DNA of 64,000 bases, from the NCBI GenBank assembly GCA_051453625.1, contig JBOZIK010000001.1, forward strand, positions 90,299,262-90,363,261, read 5' to 3'. This DNA is from Welwitschia mirabilis. Taxonomy: Eukaryota; Gnetophyta; Gnetopsida; Welwitschiales. Shown here one piece after another: positions 1-10,699 of this stretch. Position 1 is the first letter of the stretch. Each line of letters starts with the position of its first letter. The position numbers and the translations under genes are program-made. The notes beneath the pieces are model-generated. The model worked only from the letters and a program-made list of their open reading frames with translations. It was not told the origin of the DNA and did not search any database.

Positions 1-1345
1 AGTGATTAAGATAGGTTTAACATACTTAAGAATCTTATTAACATTAATTCTAAGAATGGATTTGAATCTAGAAGATAAGGTTTACCTCAATTTAGAGTTC
101 CAAAATATCCCAAGTTTTGTTTTTGAAAAGAATAATCATTAAAAGCACAAGGTAGAGTCGACTTTATAAAAGAGGAAAAGATTTTACTTTTTGTAGCATA
201 TGAAGTTTTAAAAGGAAAATATTGAGATATTTTTAGAGTATACTTCTCAAGGTGATGTGTTTCATTAAATTCAAGGAAAGAGGTGTGATCCGGAGAATTA
301 CTTAAATGTTCAAATGGAAGAGAGGGAAAAAGGTTATCATTGTCAAGATCACAAGATAATGTGGAAGTAGAAGTAGAAGGAGGGATGTCATTTGANNNNN
401 NNNNNNNNNNNNNNNNNNNNNNNNNNNNNNNNNNNNNNNNNNNNNNNNNNNNNNNNNNNNNNNNNNNNNNNNNNNNNNNNNNNNNNNNNNNNNNNNNNNN
501 NNNNNNNNNNNNNNNNNNNNNNNNNNNNNNNNNNNNNNNNNNNNNNNNNNNNNNNNNNNNNNNNNTAAAACAATGTAAATCATGCATATCATAATATAAT
601 GCATGCAAAGAAGTACTCAAAGAAAATATCTAAGAAGATTTTGAGGGCTCTTTAAAATGTCTAATAAGATTATAAAGCTTTCTATCATTTAATTCAAGCT
701 ATGGATTTTCATTAAAGAAATAAGACCTTTTTCAATTAGCATGACCAAATGGCATCTTGTCTTTATAAGATTTAATAGCACTATCAAAGATAAAAATTTC
801 ATATAACTCATAGTAAAACAATCTCTTATTAAACTTATGATGTAAAGAATTTGAAACATATATTTAATTCAAAAGTTAATATTGAACATGTGAGACATTA
901 ATGGTATTATTTGGGATCCAAGGCTTTTTAAGAAACCTCTTATAGTAATTGATTAAGATAGGTTTAACATACTTAATAAGCTCCTTAATGTTTAATTCTA
1001 AGCATGGATTTGGATCAAGAAGATAAGGTTTACCCAATTTAGAATTTTAAGATATCCTAAGTCTTATTTTTGAAAAGAGTAATCATTAAAAGCACAAGGT
1101 AAGGATGATTTTGTAAAAGAGGAAAAGATGTTACTTTTTGTACATGAAGTTTTAGGAGGAAAAGATTAAGTGATTTTTGAAGGATACTCCTCAAGATGAC
1201 GTATTTCATTAAATTCAAGTGGAGAAGTGGAATTTTAAGAATTATTTGAATGTTCAAATGGAAGAGAGGGAAAAAGGTTATCATTATTAAGATCACAAGA
1301 TAATATGGAAGTGGAAGTAAAACAAGGGATGTCATTTGAGGTTTT
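1..1345. repeat. Direct duplication, offset about 949 bp
   Basis: Bases 1-395 match about 949-1345 in the same orientation: both begin with GATTAAGATAGGTTTAACAT and both contain the run ATTAAAAGCACAAGGTA and a GGAAGAGAGGGAAAAAGGTTA-type segment. The copies differ by scattered substitutions and small indels, so this is an old duplication or two array units rather than a recent copy. The left copy is cut by an N-gap. Confidence 0.75.
396..565. other. Assembly gap (170 N)
   Basis: A run of N inside the left copy of the family A duplication. Open frames crossing it are not evidence of coding. Confidence 0.99.
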
Positions 1346-1399
1346 GCATGGAAGTGCAAGTGAAAGAGATGGAGAAACATGTAGAGACTCTTTAAGTTA

Positions 1400-3130
1400 G
1401 TTCTTTTTATTAAAAGGTATAAGTTTATTCTCCATTAAATTTATTTATTTTTCAATTGATTCTTATTTATTCTTCCCCTTCACATTGTTAACTTCATTCT
1501 TACTTGGTCAAATTTTCTCTTTATGTTTTTCATTATGTTCTTTAATAATATCTTCCTCTTCGTCATTGTCTTTATTTATATCATTGACCACATCTTTCTC
1601 TTCTTTATTAAACTCATTATTGTTTTGTTGAGGATTATTTTCATTTTCTAAGTTGGTGGATTCCTCAAAAAGATTATAGAAACAAAAGTTCTCATTGTGT
1701 GATGGAATATTTTTTTATATTTTTTGAGTTAACTCTTCTTCCTCTCTATTGAATAATTTTGTTAATCTAAATTGTAATTCTCATTTTCTATTGTTAAGTT
1801 GTTATTGCTACTATCATCTAGATGCCAGAAGTGGATGTCTCCCCTCATAATGTAGATTCTCCATTGATTTCATTACTTTACTTAAATTATCCTTTAGTCT
1901 CATATGTTGAATTTTTTTCAAAGGTTAAACTCCTTCATCCTCATCACAAAGTAAGTAAAAACCAGGGATAGGATCTAATATTTTAATATAATCATCATCA
2001 TCTTCTTCCTCATCATCCTCATTGTTTTATTGCATGTTATTATTTTTTAATTCATTAGATTCTTTAGAAGAAGAAATGTGATTATTATGTTTATTATGGA
2101 TTAAAGAATTTTTAGATGTTTCATGAGTTAATTCTTTTGTTTCATCTTCATTTTCTAATAGGAATTGTATGGGATTATAACTAGCTCATCATTTGAGAAA
2201 TAATTATCTTCATTCTTATTGTTGAATAATGGAGTTGAATCATTATTGAATTCTACTTGTTTCTCATCTTCTAATAAGTTTGATGTTGTAGGTTAATCCA
2301 CATTTTAATTTTCCATGTTAAGGCAAGAGTTGTTGTTACTTATTGTTTCAAAGTTCTTTTCATGATCCTCAAGGTGGAATATAGTAGAATAGGTTTGTTG
2401 TGTAAAAGCACTTTGAGATTATTGAATTTGTAATACATTTTGTCAAAATGTTCCAATCAAATTTTCTAAGTTTTTATTGGTATTTTATTATTTCATTTTC
2501 ATTTCCTTAAGCATTTTTGTTACTGAGTTATTTTTTTCTTCATAGTAACTAATGGTAGATGGATCTTGTTCTTCATAATAACTCATGAAAGATGGTTGTT
2601 CTTCATAATAACTCATGGAAGATTGTTGGAATCCACTAAAATGATTGTAAGATGTTTCACTAAATAAGGTGGAATCCCTAAAATGTTGTAAATCATTATT
2701 GTCATATTTTCATTTGAAGTTTGAAAAGAAGGAGGGGAAAAATAAGAATTTTTAAAAGATGAAGGGCTCATAGTCTCAACATCATTTGAAGTTTCTTAAA
2801 ATTGTTCTTGAAATATTTTACTAAGTGTTTATTTGCATTATTCTTTGAATTTCTATGTTGTATCCTTCTTTCTTCAGCTTTCGTTTCAACTAATATTTTT
2901 CATAGTGGTCTTTTATCATTATTCTTAGTAGTGGATGGAAAGGATGAATAAGAAGAATTCATGACTTTAAGTTTTAGATCATCATTAGAAGATAATTTAT
3001 AAGATTTTTATCTTTTAGATCTCCTTCTAGCAATTATCTCTCCTATGGTAATGTTCACATTTGAAATAGAGGGTTCTATGATGTTTGTATTAAATGATGC
3101 TACTCATTAATAAGAAGGGGATAAAATAAT
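1400..3130 (-). pseudogene. Family A relic, N-terminal and acidic part
   Basis: On the minus strand this stretch reads, in pieces, as one protein. Near 3070 there is ITIGEIIARRRSKR. Next comes a region with repeated SYYEEQ motifs (2570-2640) and then Asp/Glu/Asn-rich stretches. Near 1930-1990 it reads DPIPGFYLLCDEDEGV and KIQHMRLKD. Many stops interrupt it. Acidic, low-complexity sequence with SYYEEQ repeats resembles plant Gag-like proteins in style, but I cannot match it to a family. It sits just upstream, on the same strand, of the module-containing part at 1-1380. A shortened version occurs at 37840-38560. Confidence 0.45.
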
Positions 3131-3797
3131 TTTTCTCTATTTTATTATTTTTACTACTCCTATTTGAAAGATTTAATTCGAAAATTATAAAAGTAGAAAA
3201 AAAATTTCTTCGAATCTTGGAAATTATGTACCTAGGGTGTGAATACCTATTTTTATTTTTTGTCGAGTAAGCCTTTCCTGATATTTTTATGATTAATCTT
3301 CATTCCCTCAAATATTTTAGCTTTTCACTATATTTTATCATATTCTTGCATGCTTAATAAAATGTTTGCCTATTCATTATCTCGGTCACTGTCCGAATAA
3401 TATCCTGGGTGATAAAAAAATAGAGAAAATAGAAAATAGAATCGCTAAAAACTAGAATAAAGACATATTGTCAGTTATCTTCCAGTGCTGTCTGGATGAT
3501 AGAGGAGACAATATCAAATTATTATGTAACGGAAAACCAAAAAAAAACCTGTAAAAACAGAAAACCCTAATCTTAGACTATCATCTGCTTATATCATCAA
3601 GACGATCGACAGGACGACAGGCTCGAAAAATGCAGATCGAAAAATAAAAAATATGAAAAAATGTAAAAAAAATCGTGATATTTACAGTAAAAATACAATT
3701 CTACAATAAACAAATATCTGAATTAAAATCCAAAGCACTTATCTGGGTAATGATAATCCTCAAACTCCTTATGACATTTTCCAGTAATGACACCATG
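3131..3797. other. Non-coding stretch between family A relic and B1 LTR-like block
   Basis: No coding signal or RNA gene is visible. About 3390-3620 looks somewhat richer in G and C than its surroundings and holds TCATCCAGAC-like words that recur in the B blocks, so it may be the outer part of the same LTR. Confidence 0.4.
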
Positions 3798-5048
3798 ATG
3801 TTGCAGTGTGTATTTATGCAAATGTTATGTCCTTTATTAAATCCTATCAATTACAAATATATGCATAAATATAACATAGTAATATAGATGAAAGTGGACC
3901 TGAAAGTTGTAACCCATTGAAGGCACTAGGCTCGAAGCTAGAGAATTACTTTTTATGAAATAAAGGTTTAAAAATAAAAATCAACAATGCAAGAAAAGTT
4001 AACACATAATGCAAATGAAAATGCAAACTATCCTAAATGAAATATCCATCTAACTAGCAAGTCTCTGTCATTAAGATCAAGCCTGCATAACCTAGATTAA
4101 TCAAGAAAAATGTTACTAACCAAAATCAAACTAAGCTATTAAGTGCATTGGAAATAATACGAAAACATGTAATGATTTAATAGATAAAATATAAAATGCA
4201 ATGCAAAATCCTAAACTAATGATTTCAACTTTAACAAAGATTGTCCTCATGATCTATATCACAGATGAAGCTGTCACGAAATCAAAAGCAACATAAATAT
4301 AAATAAAACTAAAAGAAGATTTCCATAAGGGAGATGCACATAAATATGAATAAAACTAAAAGAATATTTCCATTAAAAGTTGGGTCAACATTCTATTACA
4401 AAGTAGCAGCACCTTAATGAAGGAGACATAACCCAACACCAAGGAAGACTCCTATCTATAAATATCAGAAAGACTTCTAGCCCTTCAATATCTTATTATG
4501 AGAATTTCTAGCGTAGTCGAATATGATTGGAGTTAAGGGTAAAGTTAATATTTATTTATAAATAAATAAGCCTAATAGGTGCAGGTAAAGCCTAAAAAAC
4601 TATGCAACAAAGCACATGATACATTGCAGAAGTTTGGTGAAGTTTGGTACATTTGCTAAAACTAGATGGTTGTCCTAGTTATCATCTGGACTATGGTAGG
4701 AACGATGCCACATCAATAGAGTTCTATATCTTTCTTTCATGTCAGTCTACTCAACATCCTAATCATCATGCAAGTAGTGTCTCCTATGTTGTTTAGATGA
4801 TGGAGGGAATGATAACCTTTTTGAAGCTCTTTATTAAGTTAAATTGGCCTTGAAGCTTATTAATTCCTCCTCAAAATCTAAAGTATCAAAATTTATCCAA
4901 ATGCCTCTAAAAGTACTAGTATTTATGAATTTCTATGATTTTTCTTTTTGACTTTCAATAATCATCGTTTTATGCTTAAACCTTTTTAAATGTCTTACAA
5001 AACTACTCAAAATATCCCATAAAAAACATACAATTTGGCATCACAATA
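3798..5048 (-). repeat. B1: LTR-like repeat, about 1.25 kb
   Basis: This block aligns end to end with 39470-40728. Shared landmarks include TGTATTTATGCAA near the left end, ATATAGATGAAAGTGGACCT, GAAGGAGACATAACCCAACA, GATGCCACATCA and ACTACTCAAAATATCC near the right end. It begins TG and ends close to CACAATA/GCAATA. Parts also align with the C repeats (34040-35640), so B and C look like subfamilies of one LTR. Called LTR-like from length, termini and context; no second flanking copy proves it here. Minus orientation is inferred from the adjacent family A relic. Confidence 0.55.
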
Positions 5049-5049
5049 G

Positions 5050-5250
5050 GGTTTATTGATCTCAAGATTTTTCTATCACAATGATGTTTTCATTTATATT
5101 GGTTTTTTGTATAGTGTAAGCATGATGTATCCATTGTAGATTACCTCTTCTATGTCTACATCTAAGGATCTAAGAAATATTTTCATATAGGCCTTCTAGT
5201 AGGCTAGTTTGTCCCATCAAATGNNNNNNNNNNTTTTAAGAATTACTCAT
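5050..5250 (-). pseudogene. Copia gag N-terminus remnant (element I)
   Basis: On the minus strand, downstream of a tRNA-Met-type primer-binding site, an ATG at 5248-5250 opens MSNS and, after a 10-N gap (5224-5233), FDGTN followed by a degraded KYFL-like segment and NGYIM. This is the conserved start of plant Ty1/copia Gag, usually FDGxNYxxWKxRM then a GYxxP segment. The remnant stops abruptly at about 5049 where block B1 begins, so B1 or its parent element probably truncated it. Stop codons are present. The product would have been a capsid-like structural protein. Confidence 0.65.
5224..5233. other. Assembly gap (10 N)
   Basis: Short N run inside the copia gag remnant. Confidence 0.99.
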
Positions 5251-5302
5251 ATTTAAGGTTTAGGAGGCTAGACCTGTTAGGATCTACTAATGATTCAACC
5301 TA

Positions 5303-5314
5303 GCTTTGATACCA
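5303..5314 (-). promoter_or_regulatory. Primer-binding site, tRNA-iMet type (element I)
   Basis: The plus strand reads GCTTTGATACCA, the reverse complement of TGGTATCAAAGC. This is one change from the plant tRNA-iMet primer site TGGTATCAGAGC. It lies 2 bases from a TG that starts the LTR to its right, which fixes the element on the minus strand. Confidence 0.85.
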
Positions 5315-5316
5315 AA

Positions 5317-6620
5317 TGAAGGATTTAGAATCTTAAAGGAGGGAGGAATGAATAGGATTTAAAAATTTAATAAATAAATTCATAATCTATCTTTACAAAT
5401 ACTACAAAACTGAAAGATATTTCTACATATGAAATGAAAAAAGTAATCTGAAAGAAAAATAAATAAAAGTAAAAAATACCAATAAAGATAAACACATAAT
5501 TTATAGTGGTTTAGGAAACCTTCTAGTCCACTCTTGGTGATTAGCTTCTATCCAAGCCTAATCTAGATCTTCATTAATCACTTTCTAGGTATCCTAGGTT
5601 CACTTGTAACCTTTTACAATTGGACTTTTCATAGGATCAGTCTCAACCTTTAGAGAGAATGCTATTTAGTGATAATAACGTGCCATAAAACACATATTAT
5701 ACTAGATCTATAGTACATTAGTGATATTGCTACACTGCTTGAGATGATAGTATAATCCACATACAAATAGTACAAACTGATTGACCAAGTACTGATGATC
5801 ACAAGAAGATGTTTGTTCATCTTTGATCAAATAGAAGATATACCAATGAGTAGTCTAAAAGCTCTTTAAAAAATATTTAAAAAAAGTAGTTCAATGATTT
5901 TAATGGCTAAACAATATATAGGAGAAATATTTTAGGGTTTTACAAGTGAAATAGCTTTTATAATGGATAAAAATGAGAGGCTAATGATTAGAAAAATCCT
6001 ATTTTCATCATGACTGATCAACCCCTTGAAATATCCGGTTGGCCCTCATCTTCTTTCAGTTGATCCAAGTTTCTTATGACCTCATGTTTAGTTGATCCTT
6101 TAGGAATCCATCTAGTTGACTACATTTTGGACTGATTGATCCCATGTCTAGAGAAATGTAGAATAGTATTTTTAGCCCAGGTTTGGTTAATTCCTTAGAA
6201 ACCCTATCGACCCTTTGATAAAAAATGATTAAAAAATTTCACTCTAAGTCTGGTTGACCCCTCTGAAATTTAGTTGATTCCTTGATAATCAGATGTGATA
6301 AATTTATTGCTCAAGTTTAGTTAACCTCTTTGGAATTTAGTCAAACCCTTGATGATCAGATGTAATAAATTTATTGCTCAAGTCCGGTCGATCCCTCTGG
6401 AATCTAGTTGACCCCTCAGTAATATATCTTTAACACTTTGTGATACAGGTTTGATTGACCTCTTAGGAATTTGGTCGATCCCTTTAAGGATTTAACACAT
6501 ATAGGTTCAGGTAAGATTTGTGATAAATGATTTTAGCTTCTAACTTACAAGGATTAATATTTTCTGCAAAGAATACAACATGTTTTGCTAAAATAAAAAA
6601 TGTTAGTTTAACATAAACAC
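5317..6620 (-). mobile_element. 5' LTR of copia element I
   Basis: The sequence starts with TG at 5317 directly next to the primer-binding site, so it is the 5' LTR of a minus-strand element. It has no coding signal and holds a tandem array of about 67-bp units near its right half. The right end is not sharp; an ACATAAACA run near 6610-6620 is a plausible terminus. No second copy of this LTR is in the window, so the rest of the element is lost or lies elsewhere. Confidence 0.65.
6000..6500. repeat. Tandem repeat of about 67 bp inside the copia LTR
   Basis: The segment AGATGTRATAAATTTATTGC recurs at 6291 and 6358, followed each time by TCAAGTYYRGTYRAYC and an AATTTAGTYRAYCCYTGA-type run. Weaker units of the same TTGACCCCT/GGAATTTAGT type extend on both sides from about 6010 to 6500. 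Confidence 0.75.
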
Positions 6621-6919
6621 AGTATATTATAACTCAATAGAAGCATATGGAAGCATCTTTTAAAAAAATTTGAAAGGTATCTTTGAAGGACGGTAAGGTG
6701 GTTTTTTGGATATAAGAAGCATATTAGTTAAATAATAAGAAATATTAAAAGGAAGNNNNNNNNNNNNNNNNNNNGGATAACAAATATGAAAAGGAATACG
6801 AAGGATAAGGACTGTGAGAAGTAATGAAAAGCATAGGATCAAACTTCTATTATTCAATATATGGATTTTAGAATTATATTTATAAGGAGGTTGGTTTATG
6901 TATGGATAGGGTTGAGAAT
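6621..6919. other. Unassigned stretch with an N gap (6756-6774)
   Basis: AT-rich sequence between two LTRs. A minus-strand open frame here crosses 19 N and has no recognisable domain, so I do not call it a gene. Confidence 0.4.
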
Positions 6920-7289
6920 TGTTACGTCCCAAATTTTTAACAATCAAGATTTAATTTCAAAATATTCTGATAAATAAGTTAAATGAGAATATGAAATTTA
7001 ATAAGGCAAATATTTTATGATAATTCTTAGATGTTTCCTTTATAGCTAATAATTATTATTTTGTTCTTTGGCTTTCTTTACTTAAATGCTTATTTTGGAA
7101 AATTCCATTTAGTTGTAAATTTGAAATTATTATGAAATGGAGATGCATAATGTCTAAAGTTATTTTATTATTTTTAGTAATTATTACCATGTTTATGGAG
7201 TATTTTATTATTGCTAATAATGTCTTATTTATTATTTATTATTTTATGGTAAGAAAAATTATTATTTATTATACCCAGTGGCCTAGTAA

Positions 7290-7425
7290 GGTAATAGAAT
7301 CCCCATCACTTCCACCACCTTTACAACTTCCACCACTTATACCACCTCCACCACTTCCACTACATCACTTCCACCACTTACACCACTTCCACCATCTCCA
7401 CCACTTTCATCACTCTCTTACTTGG
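7290..7425. repeat. CCACTT-type minisatellite
   Basis: Imperfect tandem copies of CCACTTCCA / CCACTTACA / CCACCTCCA run for about 130 bases, ending just before the TATA box. Translated on the plus strand it gives a Pro/Leu/His-rich low-complexity peptide, which I treat as an accident. Confidence 0.85.
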
Positions 7426-7452
7426 TGCCTCTTTACATCCTACACTTTTTAA

Positions 7453-7462
7453 TATAAATAGG
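7453..7462 (+). promoter_or_regulatory. TATA box of the long LTR
   Basis: TATAAATAGG, a near-perfect plant TATA box, followed by CT-rich sequence. In an LTR this marks the U3 promoter; transcription would start about 30 bases downstream and run rightwards. Confidence 0.65.
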
Positions 7463-10120
7463 ACCTTCCTCTTCTCATAACTCACATCTTGGAAAAGTTC
7501 TTACTATTCAATCTTGCAATCTTAATTTTGGGGCTTGAAAAAGCCTTGGAGCCTTGCAATATTTATGAGATCTTGAATTTATTCTTAAAATTGATATGGT
7601 TTTATGGTATATCATTTTATTTGTTCTATGGTTTATGAAATTCCATCTATTTCTTGTATGTTCCAAGTAATTCTTGCATCTTTTACATGTTTCATATAGG
7701 TCTTTTTCTTATGCATATAATATCTTGGCGGTGATTTCAATTCTATGCTTTAACCTTTGCTAAGTGACCAAGTTATGCAGCTTCAAGGGCTGGGCCACCT
7801 AAACGGCTCCCATTGGCTATGGGAGTAAGTTGTAAAAGTGATCAAGGTAACGTTTGTGACCCGTCTAGTTGTGTAGACATGGTGTCTTATGGCTTTAGAG
7901 GGTTATCTCACCTGAATGGTTTCTATTGGTCATAGGAATGAATCTTTAGATAAATGGGTATTTTTAACACCCTTCTGACAGAGCATTTTATTCACTGTAT
8001 ACTCTTGTATTACTGAGACTTGGATATGTATATCCAGATGATATTATCTTATATGAGATCTTGGTTACATGTGATTTTCTTGAGGATATTATCTTGAGCT
8101 TAGAAAACCCCTTATCTAAAACCTTATCATGGATCATACTAGGAAGCATGAGGATGACCTTTGGATGAGCCAGCTGTTGAAGTTCAGATTGAATGTTATA
8201 TTCATACTTACTGCTTAAAATCATGCTTGTAGTTTAAGAACCATTGATGTCTTAAGAAGTTGGATTATTTATAATTATTATACTTAGAATTGTTAAGGAA
8301 GACTTTTAAAATTTTATATATAATCTTCTAATTATCATTTCTTTTTTGAAGATTTCAAATGTTTAATGCCTTGTAATGCAAGAGTTATGTTTTTAAGTTG
8401 TGGTTTTTCTATGCCTAAAATATTAGCTATAAATTGTATATTGTTAATATATAATTTATTAGTATAAATGATTAAACATTTATTAAGCATCTAAGTATAA
8501 GTTCTTATAGTGAGATTTCATTCTCAAAATTTATTTATTACATGTATTACAATATACATCTTAAGACGAACTTAGACATAACAAGTAAGAGGATCTTTCA
8601 TTAGGTAATTAAACATATATTAGGAATAATTTACATAAGGCCTAACATATATTTATATATGGCTTAATAATCCCCTTTTATAACAGATAATTAATAAAAG
8701 GTAATTCTATAAACTCAAACCTGTAACCTTTCACATATCCCACTTCTTTCTTAACCATTATACCAAGGAGTACATGTTGAAGGGAAAAGTGCTTCAAATA
8801 TTATTAAGCTATGTCATAAGCCTACAATTGTGACTATTAATTAAAAATAGACGTAATGTTTAGAATTGAATAGGGGCATGATGAGTTAAGACCATCTTAG
8901 ATCCACATGTTAAGAAGAGTTGCATAAGAGAAAGTGGGACCATGGTATTCGCTTAAGCAAATTAAATATTATTACTAACATAATAATGTTAAAAAAGTAG
9001 ACAACTGCGTAAGCATAAGAAATTAAATCATCCACCACTTCCTTAACTTTTCTCTTTATTTACCATTATACCAGTAAACACATGCTGTAAAAGAAAGCAT
9101 TATGCATATATTTAAGCATGTGATGATTATTATTTAAAACAAATTACAATACTCCAGGAATTAAAATGTTATTCTTTCATAGGCATGTAACTACACCCTC
9201 TTCCCACAACATAAAGTGCTATTCTTATCCCTTCTATTTGGATGAAAAATAATTATTAAATATGATTGATTCAAATCTAACAATCATCAGAAGGAAATGA
9301 CAAAGATATGAATGAGTATATAGATTCCTAATTGGCTTAAAATTTGAAGCTGTATGAAGCATAATGTATTTTTTTGGATCCCTCTCCCTCTTAATAAAAC
9401 ACCCATAAAAAAATACCTATTCAAAAAATGCTTGATATAATTGTATTAGCAGTTTTCTTATGATGCTTGAGAAATGCCAACAAGTAACATTATTTAAGAA
9501 GTAAGAAAGAAATGTCGAAAACCTTTCCTTCTTCCTCTATTATTAATGCTAAGTCACGAGATTTGTCAAATGAATCTAATGAATGGAAATTTATATTTTA
9601 AATGATTGCAAGACATTGAATAGTGCTATCTAAAAATGCTCAGAAATAATTCCTTAAATAATAATCAAAATGATTTAAGAATTGTATTAGACTATTTTTT
9701 TTCTGAATCAGTAATCATATTTGTTTCATTGAAAGTTCAAAGGCTTCAAATGTAACTGTCTAATACTCTTTTTTTAAAAATAAGCTTAATTCATGCCTTT
9801 AGGATAAAACCTAGGTGTTTTTAGTTAAAAGTGTACTCCATTTTATCATTTTCAGATGTTTTCAATTATTGTTTCGAAGTATTTTTTTTTGTAATGTAAA
9901 AATACTCGAATGTGACTTGCTAACGGCATTTTCATAAATTTGAGCTTAATTCATGGCCTTTAGGATAAAAATGGGGTGTTTCTAATCAAAAAAAGACTCT
10001 ATTTTGTCATTTTCAAACATTTTAAATCACTATTATCATTTGATAAATGAATAATGTAAAATAGTCTAAATAAGTTAAGTAATTTATTTTAATGATTAAA
10101 TTAAATTAGGTCTTACATAA

Positions 10121-10133
10121 TTATATCAGAGTG
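10121..10133 (+). promoter_or_regulatory. Degraded primer-binding site (tRNA-iMet type)
   Basis: TTATATCAGAGTG sits three bases after the CTTACA end of the long LTR. It matches TTGGTATCAGAGC apart from changes explained by G-to-A and C-to-T decay. It supports both the LTR end and the plus orientation. Confidence 0.7.
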
Positions 10134-10699
10134 TCAACATGTAGAAGTTTTTGATATTATAAAAAGAGGGTATCACATTCTAGTATTACAGCTACATGAA
10201 GTTTCTAAGTGTGAAATTTCAGGCCGTTACAAAGATACTCTCTAAAGAACTATCTAGTGTTGAAAGGATTTAGGATATGTGGATGATATAAATTGCATTA
10301 AACATAGTCCCATAGAGTTTTCTTATGTTGAATGAAGTCTTCTATAGTGCATTTGGATTGATCATGGTTCTAAAAAATGTAGCAGTAGGTAAGTTCCAAT
10401 TTAGAAGATGATTCAAACATGTTAGTTACCCAATTCATTGTTAAGTTTCAAAAAAAAATTACAGTTTTAGCTAAAAATTCATGTTTTCTTGAATTTTTGC
10501 TATTTTAAAGAAATTCTAATATCAGAAAGGTTTTAACAGGTCTTACAGAGGTTATAGATAAAATATGAACAAAACTATGCAAAAAAGCCAGCGATGCCAT
10601 TAAGATTATGCTGGCATTATTTTAGAGAAATAGTTCAAAACAAATAGGTGTAATAATTTCTTAGCTATACAAAGTAATTTAATTTAGATGGTATAGAAA
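10134..10699. other. Unassigned stretch after the long LTR
   Basis: The first 90 bases are probably leader of the chromovirus-like element. The rest has no coding signal that I can recognise. Confidence 0.35.

Larger units (their letters stand above)
1..1380 (-). pseudogene. Family A relic, C-terminal repeated-module part (unclassified retroelement-like ORF)
   Basis: I do not recognise this protein. The minus strand keeps open stretches that read CDLDNDNLFPSLPFEH, then LPCAFNDYSFQKQNLGYF, then a segment like NPCLEL, then HHKFNKRLFYYELYEIF. The same order occurs at 37210-37836, so this is a dispersed repeat that once coded for protein. The module with PCAF, DLGYF and NPCLEL appears more than once inside one copy (about 1000-1140, and a weaker version at 690-760), suggesting internal protein repeats. 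Stops and frameshifts interrupt every frame and an N-gap lies at 396-565. It continues to the right into an acidic region that reads on the same strand. Its orientation and its neighbouring LTR-like block suggest part of a retroelement, but no polymerase or integrase motif is visible. Confidence 0.5.
6920..10117 (+). mobile_element. Long LTR, chromovirus (Ty3/gypsy) type
   Basis: The block starts TGTTACGTCCC and ends CTTACA, followed three bases later by a degraded TGGTATCAGAGC-type primer-binding site. Start and end words of this kind, with this spacing, are typical of plant chromovirus LTRs of the Tekay/Del type, which can exceed 3 kb. A TATA box lies at 7453-7462, preceded by a CCACTT-rich minisatellite. 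No second LTR and no gag-pol follow; after about 10210 the sequence is unrelated, so this is an orphan 5' LTR with a truncated interior. Lineage is inferred from termini only, not from protein. Confidence 0.65.

Noticed and set aside
340-620. Open frames across 396-565 on both strands
   Set aside because: They are held open by N bases. The same holds for frames over 45756-46331 and 48205-48724.
7132-7452. Plus-strand open frame with a Pro/Leu/His-rich tail
   Set aside because: The tail is a translation of the CCACTT minisatellite, the front has no domain, and the whole lies in an LTR just before its TATA box.
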